64,000 bases of DNA from Variovorax sp. DXTD-1 (GTDB taxonomy: Bacteria; Pseudomonadota; Gammaproteobacteria; Burkholderiales; Burkholderiaceae_C). The notes beneath the pieces are model-generated. The model was not told the origin of the DNA. It ran no database searches and saw only the letters and a program-made list of their open reading frames with translations. The stretch is from assembly GCF_003984625.1 (NCBI RefSeq), contig NZ_RWKH01000002.1:215392-279391 (forward strand), written 5' to 3'. A program made the translations under genes and the position numbers. Numbering within the stretch: position 1 is the stretch's first letter; the number at the start of each line of letters is the position of its first letter. Positions 32,313 through 42,083 of the stretch are shown here, piece after piece.

Positions 32313-34708
32313 CAGCCGCGCGTGGGCGGCGGCGCCATCCGGCTCGCGAAGGCGGCCGAGAGCAGCAGCGCCAGCAGGGCACCCGGCGCAACCACGCGGC
32401 CGATCGACGACAGCGCCGGAATGTCCGAAATCGCGATCAGCCCGAAAGACACCACGGTGGTCACGTTGGCCAGCATCAGCGAGGCCAGCGTGTCTTCGTC
32501 GGCCCGGCCCGCCACGCGCAACTGGTCGAAGAACAGCGCGTAGTTGGAGCCGACCGCGACGATCAGCAGCAGCCCCACCAGGTGCAGGATGCCCAGCGGC
32601 ACCTGCAGCACGGCCATGCCGCCGAGCGTGAGCACCACCGCAACCACCAGCGGCTGGCACACCGCGAGCAGGCGCTTGCCCGAACGCAGGTAGATGCCGA
32701 GCAGCACCACCACGGCCAATGCGCCGAGCAGTACCTGCACGAAGGCCTCGTGCAGGTAGCGCTGATAGAGCCCGGCGAGTTCGCGGCCCACGTCGACCAC
32801 CTGTACTTCAGGCGCACCGGCGAGCGCCGCTTCGAGCCGCCCTGCATCGAACTTCGGGCCCGGATGCAGAACCAGCAGCGTCGACCAGCCGCCGCCCGGG
32901 CGCTGGTACATGAGCGTGTTGACGACCGAACCGAGCGGGCCGTCCTTCAGGTCGGCGCGCCGCACGGGCGCCAGCTTGCGCGCGGCTTCGACTTCGACCA
33001 GGAAGGGGCCGAGGCGCGTGGCGGGCAACGGCGACCCTTGCGTGGCCTCGGCCAGCCGGGTTCGCAGGGTCTCGCCGTCCGGCAGGCTGGCCAGGCGCGC
33101 CGTCTGGGTCGCCACGCTCGGGAGCACGCGCGTCACGGTTTCGAAGCCGCCGAGCTCTCCCTTGTCGACCAGCGCCTCGAGCCGTGCCGCGGCCGCCTCG
33201 GTATTGCGCAGCGCAGCCTCTTCGTCGGCACCGTAGACCACGACCAGCGTGCTGCCGTCGCCGGTACCGATGTCTGCGCGCAGCATTTCGTCGAGCTGCT
33301 GGGCCGACTTGGGCACCGGGCTCATCGCGCCAAGGTCGGCGCGCCAGAGATGGCCGCCCTGCCAGATGACCAGCCCCAGCGCCGCGACGCCGAGCCCCGC
33401 CAGCACCCAGCGCAGTCGCGGCAGGCCGCGAACCAGCAGGCCGGCGCCGCGCGCCATGTACTTGCGCATGCCCATGCCGGTGGCGCCGTCCGGCGCGAGC
33501 ATGGGCAACGCATAGCGCGTGGCGAGTGCGGCGGCCACAAGCCCCGCAATCGAGAAAACGCCCAGTTGCGCGAGGCCTGGAAAGCCAGAGAACACCAGCG
33601 CCGCAAACCCGCACACCGACGTGAGCAGCCCGAGCCGCACAGTAGGCCAATGCACGTCGCGCCACCTTGCCCAGCCGGTGCCGGCCACGGCCGCGCCGCG
33701 CGCCTGAATGAGGTAGTAGATCGCGTAGTCGACCGTCTCGCCGATCAGCGTGCTGCCAAAGCCCAGCGTCATGCCGTGCACGGAGCCGAACACCACGCTC
33801 ACCGCGGCGGTGCCGATGACCACGCCCGTGGCCACGGGCAAAAACGCGATGACCAGCGCGCGCGGCGAGGCGAACGCCAGCAGCAGCAACCCGCCCATCA
33901 CGATGCCGCCCACGATCGCAAGGTGAATCGCTTCGGTCTTGATCTTGTCTCGGCTCAGCACCGAGAACACCGGCGGGCCGCTGAGCAGCAGCTTGGGCCC
34001 GGCCTCACCCATGCCGCGCGTTGCAGCATCGAAGGTCGCATGCACGCGCGCAATGGCCGCGGCCTGTGCGTCGAGGTCGCTGCCCGCGGCGCGCGTGGTG
34101 GCGATCATGAGCGCGCGCGGCGCGGTGCGCGACATCCACACGCCGCCCTCGGTACGCGGCGCGCTGGCCGGCGCCAGGTCCACGGCAATGCGCTGCGTTT
34201 CTCCGGTGGGGTCGCGATCGAGCAAGGGCTTGATCACGTTGCCGGCCGGCGTGCCCAGCATCGACAACGTTTCGTTGATTGCGTCGCGCAATCCATCGAC
34301 CGTGAACTGCTCGGGCCTGACGCCCGGCGAGAGCTGGTAGCGGTGCTCGAAGACCCAGGTTCCGGCTTCGGTCCAGTCGCCGGTGTCGCCGTTCTGGATC
34401 AGGTCGAACAGCTTGCTTTCGCGCATGGCCTTGGCCACAGCGCGGGACACCGCGGCACGCTGCTCCACGCTGACGCCGCCCTCGATGCCGAGCAGCAGCG
34501 TGCGCGAGGCCACACCGCTTTGCAGTTGCTCGATGAGCACCTGCTGCCGCACGTCGGGGCTCTTGGGCAGGAAAGCCGAAAGGTCGGCGCTGAATTGCGT
34601 ACGCGCGATCTGCAGCCCGCCGCCGATCAGGACCAGCGCCCACACCAGCAGCACCAACGCGCGGCGCTGCCAGCTCGGCGGGCCTGCCGCGGTCTCGCGC
34701 CCGGTCAC
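32312..34708 (-). CDS. MMPL/RND-family exporter
   Basis: The 798-residue protein has the MMPL layout: one N-terminal helix (about 15-35), a large periplasmic domain, five clustered helices (about 240-380, including MTLGFGSTLIGETVDYAIYY), then a second periplasmic domain and five further helices at the C-terminus. Such exporters move lipids or pigments to the periplasm or outer membrane. Aryl-polyene clusters carry one of the same type. The GTG start at 34708 overlaps the LolA-like stop (GTGA); there is no closer ATG. Confidence 0.88.
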   Translation of the reverse strand: MTGRETAAGPPSWQRRALVLLVWALVLIGGGLQIARTQFSADLSAFLPKSPDVRQQVLIEQLQSGVASRTLLLGIEGGVSVEQRAAVSRAVAKAMRESKLFDLIQNGDTGDWTEAGTWVFEHRYQLSPGVRPEQFTVDGLRDAINETLSMLGTPAGNVIKPLLDRDPTGETQRIAVDLAPASAPRTEGGVWMSRTAPRALMIATTRAAGSDLDAQAAAIARVHATFDAATRGMGEAGPKLLLSGPPVFSVLSRDKIKTEAIHLAIVGGIVMGGLLLLAFASPRALVIAFLPVATGVVIGTAAVSVVFGSVHGMTLGFGSTLIGETVDYAIYYLIQARGAAVAGTGWARWRDVHWPTVRLGLLTSVCGFAALVFSGFPGLAQLGVFSIAGLVAAALATRYALPMLAPDGATGMGMRKYMARGAGLLVRGLPRLRWVLAGLGVAALGLVIWQGGHLWRADLGAMSPVPKSAQQLDEMLRADIGTGDGSTLVVVYGADEEAALRNTEAAAARLEALVDKGELGGFETVTRVLPSVATQTARLASLPDGETLRTRLAEATQGSPLPATRLGPFLVEVEAARKLAPVRRADLKDGPLGSVVNTLMYQRPGGGWSTLLVLHPGPKFDAGRLEAALAGAPEVQVVDVGRELAGLYQRYLHEAFVQVLLGALAVVVLLGIYLRSGKRLLAVCQPLVVAVVLTLGGMAVLQVPLGILHLVGLLLIVAVGSNYALFFDQLRVAGRADEDTLASLMLANVTTVVSFGLIAISDIPALSSIGRVVAPGALLALLLSAAFASRMAPPPTRG

Positions 34709-35352
34709 GGCGTGGTGCGCCCGGCAGCGCCCGCTGGCGCAGAGGGAGCCACGGGAGCGGCGCCCGCGCGCTCGGGCGTGATGTTCATTACCGAGCGGTC
34801 GCCGCCGACGAATTCCATTTCGAGGCCCAGCACTTCGCTGGCGCGGCCCGAGATGCGGATGCTGCGCATCTGCGCCGCCAGGCGGCTGTCGATGGGCGTG
34901 AGGTCGAGCGTCCAGTTGCTGGCCGAGCCGCCCACGGTGCTGCGGAAATAGCGCTGCAGCGTGGTGCCGTCGCCCGTCAGCGTGCCGCGCATGGCTTCGA
35001 CCAAGCCGAGCAGCTCGGGCATGCTGTCGAGAGTGAGCGTGCGGTTGCGGCCACCGCGCGAGAGCGTGAGCGTGTTGCCTTCGACCGCCATGGTTTCGAC
35101 GCGCGGCGAGAGAGTGCGCCGCACCAGCTTGTCGGGCGCCTCGAAGCTCAGCGTGCCGCGCGCGTCGAGCGGGCCTTCCAGGCCGTGCACGAAGCGCTGC
35201 TCGGTGAAACGGGCCTCCCCGCTTTTCTGCTTCGAGAGCAGGCCCATCAGCTCGGGCAGGTCGAAAGCCCACGCCGGCGCGGCGCAGCAGGCCAGTGCCA
35301 GCAGCAGGCTCCTGCAAAGCCAGTCAAACCGAATCTTCGAGCCAGAAATCAT
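34705..35352 (-). CDS. LolA-like outer-membrane carrier protein
   Basis: The 215-residue protein has a signal peptide ending near CCAAPAWA (about 14-27) and a LolA-like half-barrel with RFTEQRFVHGLEGPLDARGT and LTLSRGGRNRTLTLDSMPEL. A disordered Ala/Pro-rich tail ends it. LolA-type proteins ferry hydrophobic cargo across the periplasm, and in aryl-polyene clusters one accompanies the exporter. Its 5' end overlaps the acyltransferase gene by 29 bp. It is distinct from housekeeping lolA, which normally pairs with ftsK or rarA. Confidence 0.85.
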   Translation of the reverse strand: MISGSKIRFDWLCRSLLLALACCAAPAWAFDLPELMGLLSKQKSGEARFTEQRFVHGLEGPLDARGTLSFEAPDKLVRRTLSPRVETMAVEGNTLTLSRGGRNRTLTLDSMPELLGLVEAMRGTLTGDGTTLQRYFRSTVGGSASNWTLDLTPIDSRLAAQMRSIRISGRASEVLGLEMEFVGGDRSVMNITPERAGAAPVAPSAPAGAAGRTTP

Positions 35353-36322
35353 GAAAATTGAACCAGTTGTAGGGGTAGGCGCGGCACAGCGCTTCAAGGT
35401 GCGCCACGTAGGCTTCGACTGCCGCGCGGATGCGGCGTTCCCGCTCGGCGGGGTCGGATGCGCGTTCGCTGAAGTCGGCCAGCAGGTCGAACTGGACATC
35501 GTAGCGCGCACCGCCGCCGTAGAGGCCGGCCATGAAGAACACCTTGCGCCGCAGCAGCGCCGCGAGGCGAAACGGGCCGTCGTCGAAGCTCGCCGGCTGG
35601 CCCAGGAACGGCAGCACGATGGTGCTGCCGCGCTGCTGCGCAGGCTGGTCCTCGCTGCCCGGCAAGGTGCGGTCGACGAGCATGCCGCCGAGTCCGCCGT
35701 TGTCGAGCCAGTCGCGCAGCGCGAGCATCGAATGCGGCCGGCCCAGCGCGATCACGTGAGGCCGCAGTCCGGGCAGGCTGATGGCGTTGAGAATGGCGGT
35801 GATGCGCTGCGCGTTGTCGGGGTACATCAGCATCGCCAGGCGCAGGTCGTGCTTGTGCTCGCTCTTGTGCTTGCAGGCGCCCAGCGCCTCGAAGCTGCCG
35901 ACGTGCGCGCCCATCAGAAAGGCGCCGCGGCCTTTCAGCGCCTCGGCTTCGAGCGGAAGGTTACCCTTGACCCTCACGTCGAACAGATCCATGCGCCCGC
36001 GAAGGAAATACACGCGGTCGAGCACCGTCGACGCGAAGGCGTGCAGCAGACGATAGCCGTCGGTCCATCCGGCGTGCGGCCCGATGGCCCTGAACAGGTA
36101 GCGCTTGATGTGGCGGCGCGGCGCGGGCGCAAACAAGAGAAAGTACAGGCTGATCGGCGGCAGCAGCAGCCGCGTGACGTGGCGCCCGCAAACCAGCGCC
36201 ATCATGCAGATGAAGCGCAGGGCCAGCATGTTGCTGCGCTCCGGGGCACGCGCCCAGTCGCCGCGCTGCCCCGTCTGCGACGCCTCTTTCACGGCGTGCG
36301 TCTCGGCTTCGGTGTGCTTCAT
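35324..36322 (-). CDS. LpxL/HtrB-like lysophospholipid acyltransferase
   Basis: The 332-residue protein has a short N-terminal hydrophobic region (about 33-68) and an acyltransferase core with FLMGAHVGSFEALG (the HxxxxE variant of the HX4D motif), MLVDRTLPGSEDQ and FFMAGLYGGGARYDVQFDLL. These features match the late-acyltransferase family that adds acyl chains to lipid A. In aryl-polyene clusters a homologue is thought to attach the polyene to a lipid. It starts at 36322, overlapping the ligase stop (TGATG). Confidence 0.85.
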   Translation of the reverse strand: MKHTEAETHAVKEASQTGQRGDWARAPERSNMLALRFICMMALVCGRHVTRLLLPPISLYFLLFAPAPRRHIKRYLFRAIGPHAGWTDGYRLLHAFASTVLDRVYFLRGRMDLFDVRVKGNLPLEAEALKGRGAFLMGAHVGSFEALGACKHKSEHKHDLRLAMLMYPDNAQRITAILNAISLPGLRPHVIALGRPHSMLALRDWLDNGGLGGMLVDRTLPGSEDQPAQQRGSTIVLPFLGQPASFDDGPFRLAALLRRKVFFMAGLYGGGARYDVQFDLLADFSERASDPAERERRIRAAVEAYVAHLEALCRAYPYNWFNFHDFWLEDSV

Positions 36323-38031
36323 CACGCGGAGCCTGGCGCCGCGGTCCAGCGGCCGGTGACAGCCACCACGCCGTCGCAGCGCACGTCGAAACGCACGCCG
36401 CGCGCGGCGCCCGCCTCGGGTTGCAGTTCGATGGAGAGCATGCCCCCCGGCCGCACCGGCGCAAGAAATTTGGCAGCCGCGAGCGTGGGATGGGCGCCCA
36501 GGCGAGCAACCAGCGCCGGCACCCGCTGCACGGCCTCCATGACCTCGGCCAGTATCAGCGCGCCCGGGAGCAGCGGCTGACCGGGAAAGTGGCCCGCAAA
36601 GGCCGGGTGGTCAACGGGCACCGCATGGGCAAACTCCACCGGGGTGTCGTCTCCCGCAAGCTGCGCAAGCGCGAATTCGCGCAGCGCGCGCACGGTGAGC
36701 TTGCCGGTGCCTTCGCGCGGAAAAGCCTTGACCTGCACCACCCGCCGCGGAACAAACACCGGCTCCAGCCGCTGCCGCAGCGCCGCGATGATTTCGCCGC
36801 CCGAGAGCGTGGGCGCCACCACAAAAGCCACGGGGCGCACCACGCCGTCGGCCACTTCGTCGGGGAGCCAGAACGCGCCGTCTTCAACGCCGGCGATGCT
36901 GTTGAGGTGATAGTTCAGATGCGCAAGCGAACTGCGGCGCCCGGCCACGTGAATCAGGTCGTTGGCCCGGCCGAACAGCCGGAAGCGGCGCGCATCGAGC
37001 AGTTCGAGCACGTCGGCCATGGGCGTGGGCTCGGGCAGGAAGTCGCCGCTGAAGATAAAGCGCTCGGGTCCGTCGGCCTCGCCTGGCTCGGCATGCACGC
37101 GAATGTTGCCGAAGTTCTCCCAGACCTCGCTTTGCGTGGTGCGGCGGGTGGCGACCTGGCCGGATTCGGTGCTGCCGTAGATTTCGATCAGCACGCCGCC
37201 GAGCGCCTGCTCGGCCTGGGCTGCCAGTTGCGGCGAAAGCGGCGCGGTGGCCGAAAGAATCAGGTCGACCGGCGGCAACTCGATGCCCGAGAGCAGCAGC
37301 GTCTTCAAGTGGAAAGGCGTGGTGACCAGCGCACGGGGGCGCGGCACCGAGGCCAGCGTTTTCACCACGTCGGCCGGAAAGAACGGCCTTCCGCTTTCGA
37401 ACGCGGCACCGCCCAACATGGCCAGTAGCACCGACGATTCCAGCCCGTAGCTGTGCTGAACCGGCACGGTCGCGACCAGCGTCAGGCCCGCAAGCGATGG
37501 CCGCCCGAGCAGGCTGGCAAGCCGCTCCACCGCCACCGCGACGTCACCGACCAGTGTTTCCCACCGCTTGGCGTGCGGCTGGGGCACGCCGGTCGAGCCG
37601 GAGGTCAGCAGGCTCACGGCATGCATGCCGCTGCTCACGGCCGGCACCTCGAGGCCGGCGCCGCCTTCGGGGCTGGACCGGTCTTCGATCAGCACGCGCG
37701 GCATGCCGGGGGTGGCCAGGCCGACATCGTCGGTCAGCGCGAAGAGATTCGACCCACCGGAGTCGAGCAGCCGCGCGAGCGTGTCGGGCCGGGCGTCGGG
37801 CGGCAAGAGGCTCGCATGGCCGCGCACCAGCGCAGCCGCCAGGCTGACGGCAAAGGCGTAGCGGTCGACGCACAGGTTGACGGCCTTGCCCTCTGCGGGG
37901 AGCACCGGCGCGAACCGGGCCACGTCGGCCAGGAACTGGCGCGTGCTCACCGGCACGCCGGCGCGCCAGGCCAGGGGCGCGTCGAGGTCCCGGTTGGTGA
38001 TGAGCGGCAGCAGGCGGGTTTCGGCGGTCAC
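36322..38031 (-). CDS. AMP-dependent ligase fused to a FabA/FabZ-like hotdog domain
   Basis: Residues about 1-460 form an adenylating ligase with LLTSGSTGVPQ (141-151), the YGSTESGQ motif, a GRANDLIHVAGRR loop and a Lys in GTGKLTV near 435. Residues about 461-569 are a hotdog dehydratase-like domain with HAVPVDHPAFAGHFPGQPLL. In aryl-polyene clusters these are often separate genes; here they are one chain. It could load the hydroxybenzoate starter onto the ACP and dehydrate early intermediates. The GTG start at 38031 lies 13 bp downstream of the COG4648 stop. Confidence 0.85.
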   Translation of the reverse strand: MTAETRLLPLITNRDLDAPLAWRAGVPVSTRQFLADVARFAPVLPAEGKAVNLCVDRYAFAVSLAAALVRGHASLLPPDARPDTLARLLDSGGSNLFALTDDVGLATPGMPRVLIEDRSSPEGGAGLEVPAVSSGMHAVSLLTSGSTGVPQPHAKRWETLVGDVAVAVERLASLLGRPSLAGLTLVATVPVQHSYGLESSVLLAMLGGAAFESGRPFFPADVVKTLASVPRPRALVTTPFHLKTLLLSGIELPPVDLILSATAPLSPQLAAQAEQALGGVLIEIYGSTESGQVATRRTTQSEVWENFGNIRVHAEPGEADGPERFIFSGDFLPEPTPMADVLELLDARRFRLFGRANDLIHVAGRRSSLAHLNYHLNSIAGVEDGAFWLPDEVADGVVRPVAFVVAPTLSGGEIIAALRQRLEPVFVPRRVVQVKAFPREGTGKLTVRALREFALAQLAGDDTPVEFAHAVPVDHPAFAGHFPGQPLLPGALILAEVMEAVQRVPALVARLGAHPTLAAAKFLAPVRPGGMLSIELQPEAGAARGVRFDVRCDGVVAVTGRWTAAPGSA

Positions 38032-38044
38032 GCGGGGCCCTGCT

Positions 38045-38689
38045 TTACCGGCTGCCCGTGCCGTTGTCGATGGGCGACGTTCCCTGGAAGGCGCGCACCG
38101 CATCGATGAGCCGCGTGCGCTCGAATTCGGGGTGCAGGCGGTAGCGCACCAGGTGCTCGCCCACGAAAAGAAGCGTCACCGAAAGCGGTGTCAGCACATT
38201 GGCAAGCAGCGACCAGGCCGAGAAAGGCAGGCTCAGGTACACCACGATCGACGACACGACCACGAGCGCGAAATACGCGGTCCAGATGCGCGTGAGCTGC
38301 GTGGTGTAGGCCAGCATGTGGCCCTTGAGCGGATGCACGCGCTGGGCAAACTGGGTGATCAGCGGCAGGCCGGGCCCGCGCAGCGAAGCGCCGAACCAGC
38401 CGCACAAGAGGCCGTTGATGGCCACATGCTGGAACACATAAAGCCGGTTGGTATCGCCCGCCTCACCCAGGAACACGAGCGCAAAGCCTGCAATGCCGAG
38501 CAGCATGGCGGCAATGAAGCCCCATCGGCCGAGCTTGCTGGCGGCAAAACCCATGGCGGCCAGCCAGAGCGGGCCGAGCAAGACCACCACCGCCCACGGT
38601 TCGGTGGGGTGGAACAGCATCATCCAGTGAGAGAGCCCGGCATAGGCCACTCCCACCAGCAGCAGGAGCGCCAGTCGCCATCGAGACAT
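38045..38689 (-). CDS. COG4648-type membrane protein of the pigment cluster
   Basis: The 214-residue protein has about six predicted membrane helices (MSRWRLALLLLVGVAYAGLS; LLGPLWLAAMGFAASKLG; FIAAMLLGIAGFALVFLG and further). The loops include HPTEPWAV and FQHVAINGLLCGWFGASL. COG4648 proteins occur in aryl-polyene and related clusters, always next to the ACP, but their activity is unknown. It follows the ACP gene by 3 bp. Confidence 0.8.
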   Translation of the reverse strand: MSRWRLALLLLVGVAYAGLSHWMMLFHPTEPWAVVVLLGPLWLAAMGFAASKLGRWGFIAAMLLGIAGFALVFLGEAGDTNRLYVFQHVAINGLLCGWFGASLRGPGLPLITQFAQRVHPLKGHMLAYTTQLTRIWTAYFALVVVSSIVVYLSLPFSAWSLLANVLTPLSVTLLFVGEHLVRYRLHPEFERTRLIDAVRAFQGTSPIDNGTGSR

Positions 38690-38692
38690 GGA

Positions 38693-39004
38693 TCAGGAGG
38701 CGCTGCGGTGCTGGGCGACGTGGGTCGCGAGCGTGCGCAGCGACTGGAAGATCTGCTGGTTGCGTTCGTCGTCCGAGCGCAGCTGGAAGCCGTAGCGCCG
38801 GGACACTTCGAGCGCAACCTCGAGGATGTCGATGGAATCGAGGCCCAGGCCTTCGCCGTAAAGCGGGTCGGTCGGCACGATGTCTTCGGGGGCGACTTCC
38901 AGATTGAGCGCGTTCACGAGCAAGACGGCCAACTCTTTTTCAATCGGCGACTGTTCAGGTGAATCGCCAACGGCGGGAATGGGGGGCTGAGCAGTCGATG
39001 ACAA
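38693..39004 (-). CDS. Acyl carrier protein
   Basis: The 103-residue protein has the carrier-protein motif GLGLDSIDILEVALEVSRRY. Ser57 in DSID is the phosphopantetheine attachment site. The N-terminal 20 residues (Pro/Ser-rich) are an extension relative to AcpP (about 80 residues). It would carry the growing polyene acyl chain. It heads the leftward cluster operon; the 101-bp gap to yjgR contains its promoter region, though no clear sigma-70 boxes were found. Confidence 0.9.
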   Translation of the reverse strand: MSSTAQPPIPAVGDSPEQSPIEKELAVLLVNALNLEVAPEDIVPTDPLYGEGLGLDSIDILEVALEVSRRYGFQLRSDDERNQQIFQSLRTLATHVAQHRSAS

Positions 39005-39105
39005 AAAAACCTCCTGAAACTTTTTCCGTAACTACCTCGGGGGCCGTGGATTATAGGAGCGCCGCTTGATTAGACTGCCCGCTTCGATACGACCCGGAGC
39101 CCTCA

Positions 39106-40617
39106 ATGGCCGACCCCCTCCTGATAGCCCGCCACGACACGACCGAGTGCGCCCTGCTCCCCAGCCTGGCCAACCGCCACGGCCTGATCACCGGCGCCAC
39201 CGGCACCGGCAAGACGGTCACCCTGCAGACCATGGCTGAAAAGCTCTCGAGCATCGGCGTTCCGGTGTTCATGGCCGACGTCAAGGGCGACCTCACCGGC
39301 ATGAGCCAGAAAGGCAGCATCGGCGAAAAGATGGCCGCCACCTTGAAGGAACGCGGCATCGAGCTGCCCGAACCGGCCGCCTGCCCCGTCACCCTGTGGG
39401 ACGTGTTCGGCGAACAGGGCCACCCGGTGCGGGCCACGGTGTCCGACATGGGCCCGCTGCTCCTGGGCCGCATGCTCGACGTGAACGAAACCCAGGCCGG
39501 CGTGCTGAACCTGGTATTCAAGATCGCGGACGACAACGGCCTGCTGCTGCTCGACCTGAAGGACCTGCGCGCCATGCTGCAGTACGTGGGCGAGAACGGA
39601 GGCCAGTTCACCACCGAATACGGCAACATCAGCGCGGCCAGCGTGGGCGCCATCCAGCGCGGCCTGCTGCAGATCGAAACCCAGGGCGGCGACAAGTTCT
39701 TCGGCGAGCCGATGCTCAATATTGCCGACTTCATGCAGACCGTGGGCGGCAAGGGCGTGGTCAACATCCTGGCCGCCGACAAGCTCATGAACTCGCCGCG
39801 GCTCTACGCCACGTTCCTGCTCTGGATGCTGTCTGAATTGTTCGAGCAGTTGCCCGAAATCGGCGACCCCGACCAGCCCAAGCTGGCCTTCTTCTTCGAC
39901 GAAGCCCACCTGCTCTTCAACGAAGCGCCCAAGGCGCTGGTCGAACGCATAGAGCTCGTGGTGCGGCTGGTGCGCTCCAAGGGCGTGGGTGTTTATTTCG
40001 TCACGCAGAACCCGCTCGACATTCCCGATTCGGTGCTGGCCCAGTTGGGCAACCGCGTCCAGCATGCGCTTCGTGCGTTTACCCCGCGCGACCAGAAGGC
40101 CGTAAAGGCCACGGCCACCACCATGCGCCAGAAGCCGGGCCTGGACATCGAAACCGCCATCACCGAGCTTGCCGTGGGCGAGGCGCTGGTGAGTTTTCTC
40201 GACGCCAAGGGCCGGCCGAGCGTGACGGAACGCGTGTTCGTGGTGCCGCCGGGCAGCCAGATCGGCCCTGTCACTGCCGCGCAGCGCCAGGCGGTGATCG
40301 CCAATTCGCTTGTCGCCGGCGTCTACGAGAAGACGGTGGACCGTGAATCGGCCTACGAGAAGCTCAAGGGCCGCGCCGAAACCGCGCCCGATGCACCGGC
40401 GGCCAAGCCGGGCGCCAAGGGGGCGGCCGAATCTTCCGAGGGCAGCAGCAGCATGCTCAACGACCTGCTCTTTGGCAGCACCGGCCCGCGCGGCGGCAAG
40501 CGCGACGGCCTGGTGCAGACGATGGCCAAGTCGGCGGTGCGCACCATGGGCACTTCGGTCGGCAAGGAAATCTTGCGCGGCGTTCTGGGCGGCATCTTCG
40601 GGGCCAAGAAGCGCTGA
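39106..40617 (+). CDS. HerA-like ATPase, DUF853 (YjgR) family
   Basis: The 503-residue protein has a Walker A GATGTGKT at 30-37, the segment [11 protein letters not shown], a Walker [11 protein letters not shown] and an Arg-finger-like [17 protein letters not shown]853 proteins are HerA/FtsK-fold ATPases of unknown cellular role, common in Proteobacteria. The Pro/Ala-rich linker and Gly-rich C-terminus (from about 430) are disordered. The gene stands alone, divergent from the pigment cluster's ACP gene. Confidence 0.88.
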   Translation: MADPLLIARHDTTECALLPSLANRHGLITGATGTGKTVTLQTMAEKLSSIGVPVFMADVKGDLTGMSQKGSIGEKMAATLKERGIELPEPAACPVTLWDVFGEQGHPVRATVSDMGPLLLGRMLDVNETQAGVLNLVFKIADDNGLLLLDLKDLRAMLQYVGENGGQFTTEYGNISAASVGAIQRGLLQIETQGGDKFFGEPMLNIADFMQTVGGKGVVNILAADKLMNSPRLYATFLLWMLSELFEQLPEIGDPDQPKLAFFFDEAHLLFNEAPKALVERIELVVRLVRSKGVGVYFVTQNPLDIPDSVLAQLGNRVQHALRAFTPRDQKAVKATATTMRQKPGLDIETAITELAVGEALVSFLDAKGRPSVTERVFVVPPGSQIGPVTAAQRQAVIANSLVAGVYEKTVDRESAYEKLKGRAETAPDAPAAKPGAKGAAESSEGSSSMLNDLLFGSTGPRGGKRDGLVQTMAKSAVRTMGTSVGKEILRGVLGGIFGAKKR

Positions 40618-40671
40618 AGCCGAGCCGGGCCGGGCCCTGGTCCGGCCGGCGCGATCTACCAGCGCAGCAAA

Positions 40672-41313
40672 CTACCAGCGCAGCAGACGCGGCCCCAGCA
40701 CTGCACCCAGCACCACCGGCACCGCAATGCCGCTGATGTACCAGACCGCAAGGAACGGTGCCGTCAGTTCCATGCAGTGCAGCGCGTACACGGCGGCACC
40801 CACCCCGCCCGCCAGCCCGCCGGCCGCCGCGCCCGCCAAGGCCGGCCGCGTGGGCGCCAGCCCCCTCAACGCCACCAGCGCCGCCGCAAAGACGGGCAGC
40901 GCCATGAGTCCGATGCTGACCGCGCAGATGCGCCACGACTCGCCCATGAGCAGCGGCATGCGTTCTTCGGGCGGGGCGTTGAACCACGACATGGCCGCCA
41001 GCACCCACACCACCAGCACCGGCACGGCAATGCCGATCCAGGCGCGCCGCACCGGAACGCCCGGGCGCGCGAGGCGCTGCACCGCCACGAAGGCCGCCGC
41101 CGCAATGCACAGCGGAAACAGCACCTTGACCCAGAACATCGGCCAGAACATGGCCTGCACCAGATCGCGGCGAACACCGTACTCGGTGAGCAGGATGGCG
41201 AACGACAGCGGTACGCCGGCCAGCACGGCAAGCGCCAGGCGCCGCCCGGCGGCGCGGCGCGGCGTGGGCACGGCGCCGTTGGCCAGCATGGCCACGAGAT
41301 CGTCGGTTTTCAT
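40672..41313 (-). CDS. nrsF: NrsF-family anti-sigma factor
   Basis: The 213-residue protein has a short cytosolic N-terminus with LANGAVPTP and six predicted membrane helices (from [19 protein letters not shown] on). DUF1109/NrsF proteins hold an ECF sigma factor of the SigF type at the membrane. Two or more cysteines in or near helices (for example [10 protein letters not shown]) could sense metal or redox stress, as proposed for related proteins. It overlaps sigF by ATGA. Confidence 0.88.
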   Translation of the reverse strand: MKTDDLVAMLANGAVPTPRRAAGRRLALAVLAGVPLSFAILLTEYGVRRDLVQAMFWPMFWVKVLFPLCIAAAAFVAVQRLARPGVPVRRAWIGIAVPVLVVWVLAAMSWFNAPPEERMPLLMGESWRICAVSIGLMALPVFAAALVALRGLAPTRPALAGAAAGGLAGGVGAAVYALHCMELTAPFLAVWYISGIAVPVVLGAVLGPRLLRW

Positions 41314-41858
41314 GGCGTCTTGCTCCTGAGTCTGGCCGCGAGCGCCTTGAGGCCGCGGTGAATGCCGACCTTCACGGCCGATTCCGACATGCCGGTCAGG
41401 CTCGCCGTCTCGGCCACCGAAAGGCCTTCGAGCTTCACGTGCACGATGGGCAGGCGCTGGCGCTCCGGCAGGGTCTGCAGCAGGCCGCCGATATCGCGTC
41501 GCGCATCGCTGGCGTCGATGGCCGATTCGGCGAACACGGCAAGGTCATCGTCCAGCGGGTCATGCAGCGCTTCGCGTGCCGACTTGGCGCGCAGCAGGTC
41601 GATCATCTTGTAGCGCGCAATCGCATGCACCCAGGCCGTCAGCGGCTGGTCGCTCTGGTAGGTATGGCGCTGGTTGTGCATGGCGAGCAGGCATTCCTGG
41701 ACAAGGTCTTCCACTTCGTCGGGCCAGCCGAAAAGGCGCTTGCCCAGAAAAGCGCGCAAATGCGCGCTGAGTTTTTGCAGGAATTCTCGGTAAGCCGCTG
41801 CGTCGCCGGCAAGGCCCCGCAGGAACAGGCTCCGCAGCGCCGCCTCGGCGTCGCTCAT
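41310..41858 (-). CDS. sigF: ECF sigma factor, SigF type
   Basis: The 182-residue protein has region 2 ([20 protein letters not shown] and [11 protein letters not shown]) and region 4 ([20 protein letters not shown] and [20 protein letters not shown]). The ATG at 41858 is chosen over 41876 and 41891 because a likely -10 box (41882-41885) lies between, so longer products could not be made from that promoter. AGGA precedes it. It controls stress genes with the membrane anti-sigma NrsF encoded directly downstream. Confidence 0.85.
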   Translation of the reverse strand: MSDAEAALRSLFLRGLAGDAAAYREFLQKLSAHLRAFLGKRLFGWPDEVEDLVQECLLAMHNQRHTYQSDQPLTAWVHAIARYKMIDLLRAKSAREALHDPLDDDLAVFAESAIDASDARRDIGGLLQTLPERQRLPIVHVKLEGLSVAETASLTGMSESAVKVGIHRGLKALAARLRSKTP

Positions 41859-41881
41859 TCGCGTCCTGCTGTCCATAGTGT

Positions 41882-41907
41882 TTCGTGCCATCGGACCGGC
41901 TGGTTAC
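41882..41907 (-). promoter_or_regulatory. SigF-type autoregulatory promoter
   Basis: On the minus strand GTAACC (41907-41902) is followed after 16 bp by CGAA (41885-41882). This is, as I recall it, the motif reported for Caulobacter SigF promoters. It lies just upstream of sigF-nrsF, so the sigma factor probably activates its own operon. Confidence 0.65.
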
Positions 41908-42083
41908 AGCCCGTTCAAGAAAAAGGTTCCGCCGGATTGTGCCGTTACGCGGCGGACCCCGGCGCCGCCGCATCGCGTCCTGGGCTAAGCTCGCCCGAAC
42001 CCACTGAAGGAGCGCCCGTGCCACCTGCTGCCGCATGCCCCTCGGCCCCTGAACCGGCTTCGGCCCGGAACTGAGGCGCGCGG

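Noticed and set aside
32273..34951. An 892-codon plus-strand frame opposite the MMPL exporter
   Set aside because: The exporter frame has membrane helices and conserved motifs. The antisense one has none and is extremely Arg/His/Gln-rich.
41859..41891. Longer SigF starting at 41891
   Set aside because: This start lies upstream of the proposed -10 box of the SigF-type promoter, so a transcript from that promoter could not encode it.
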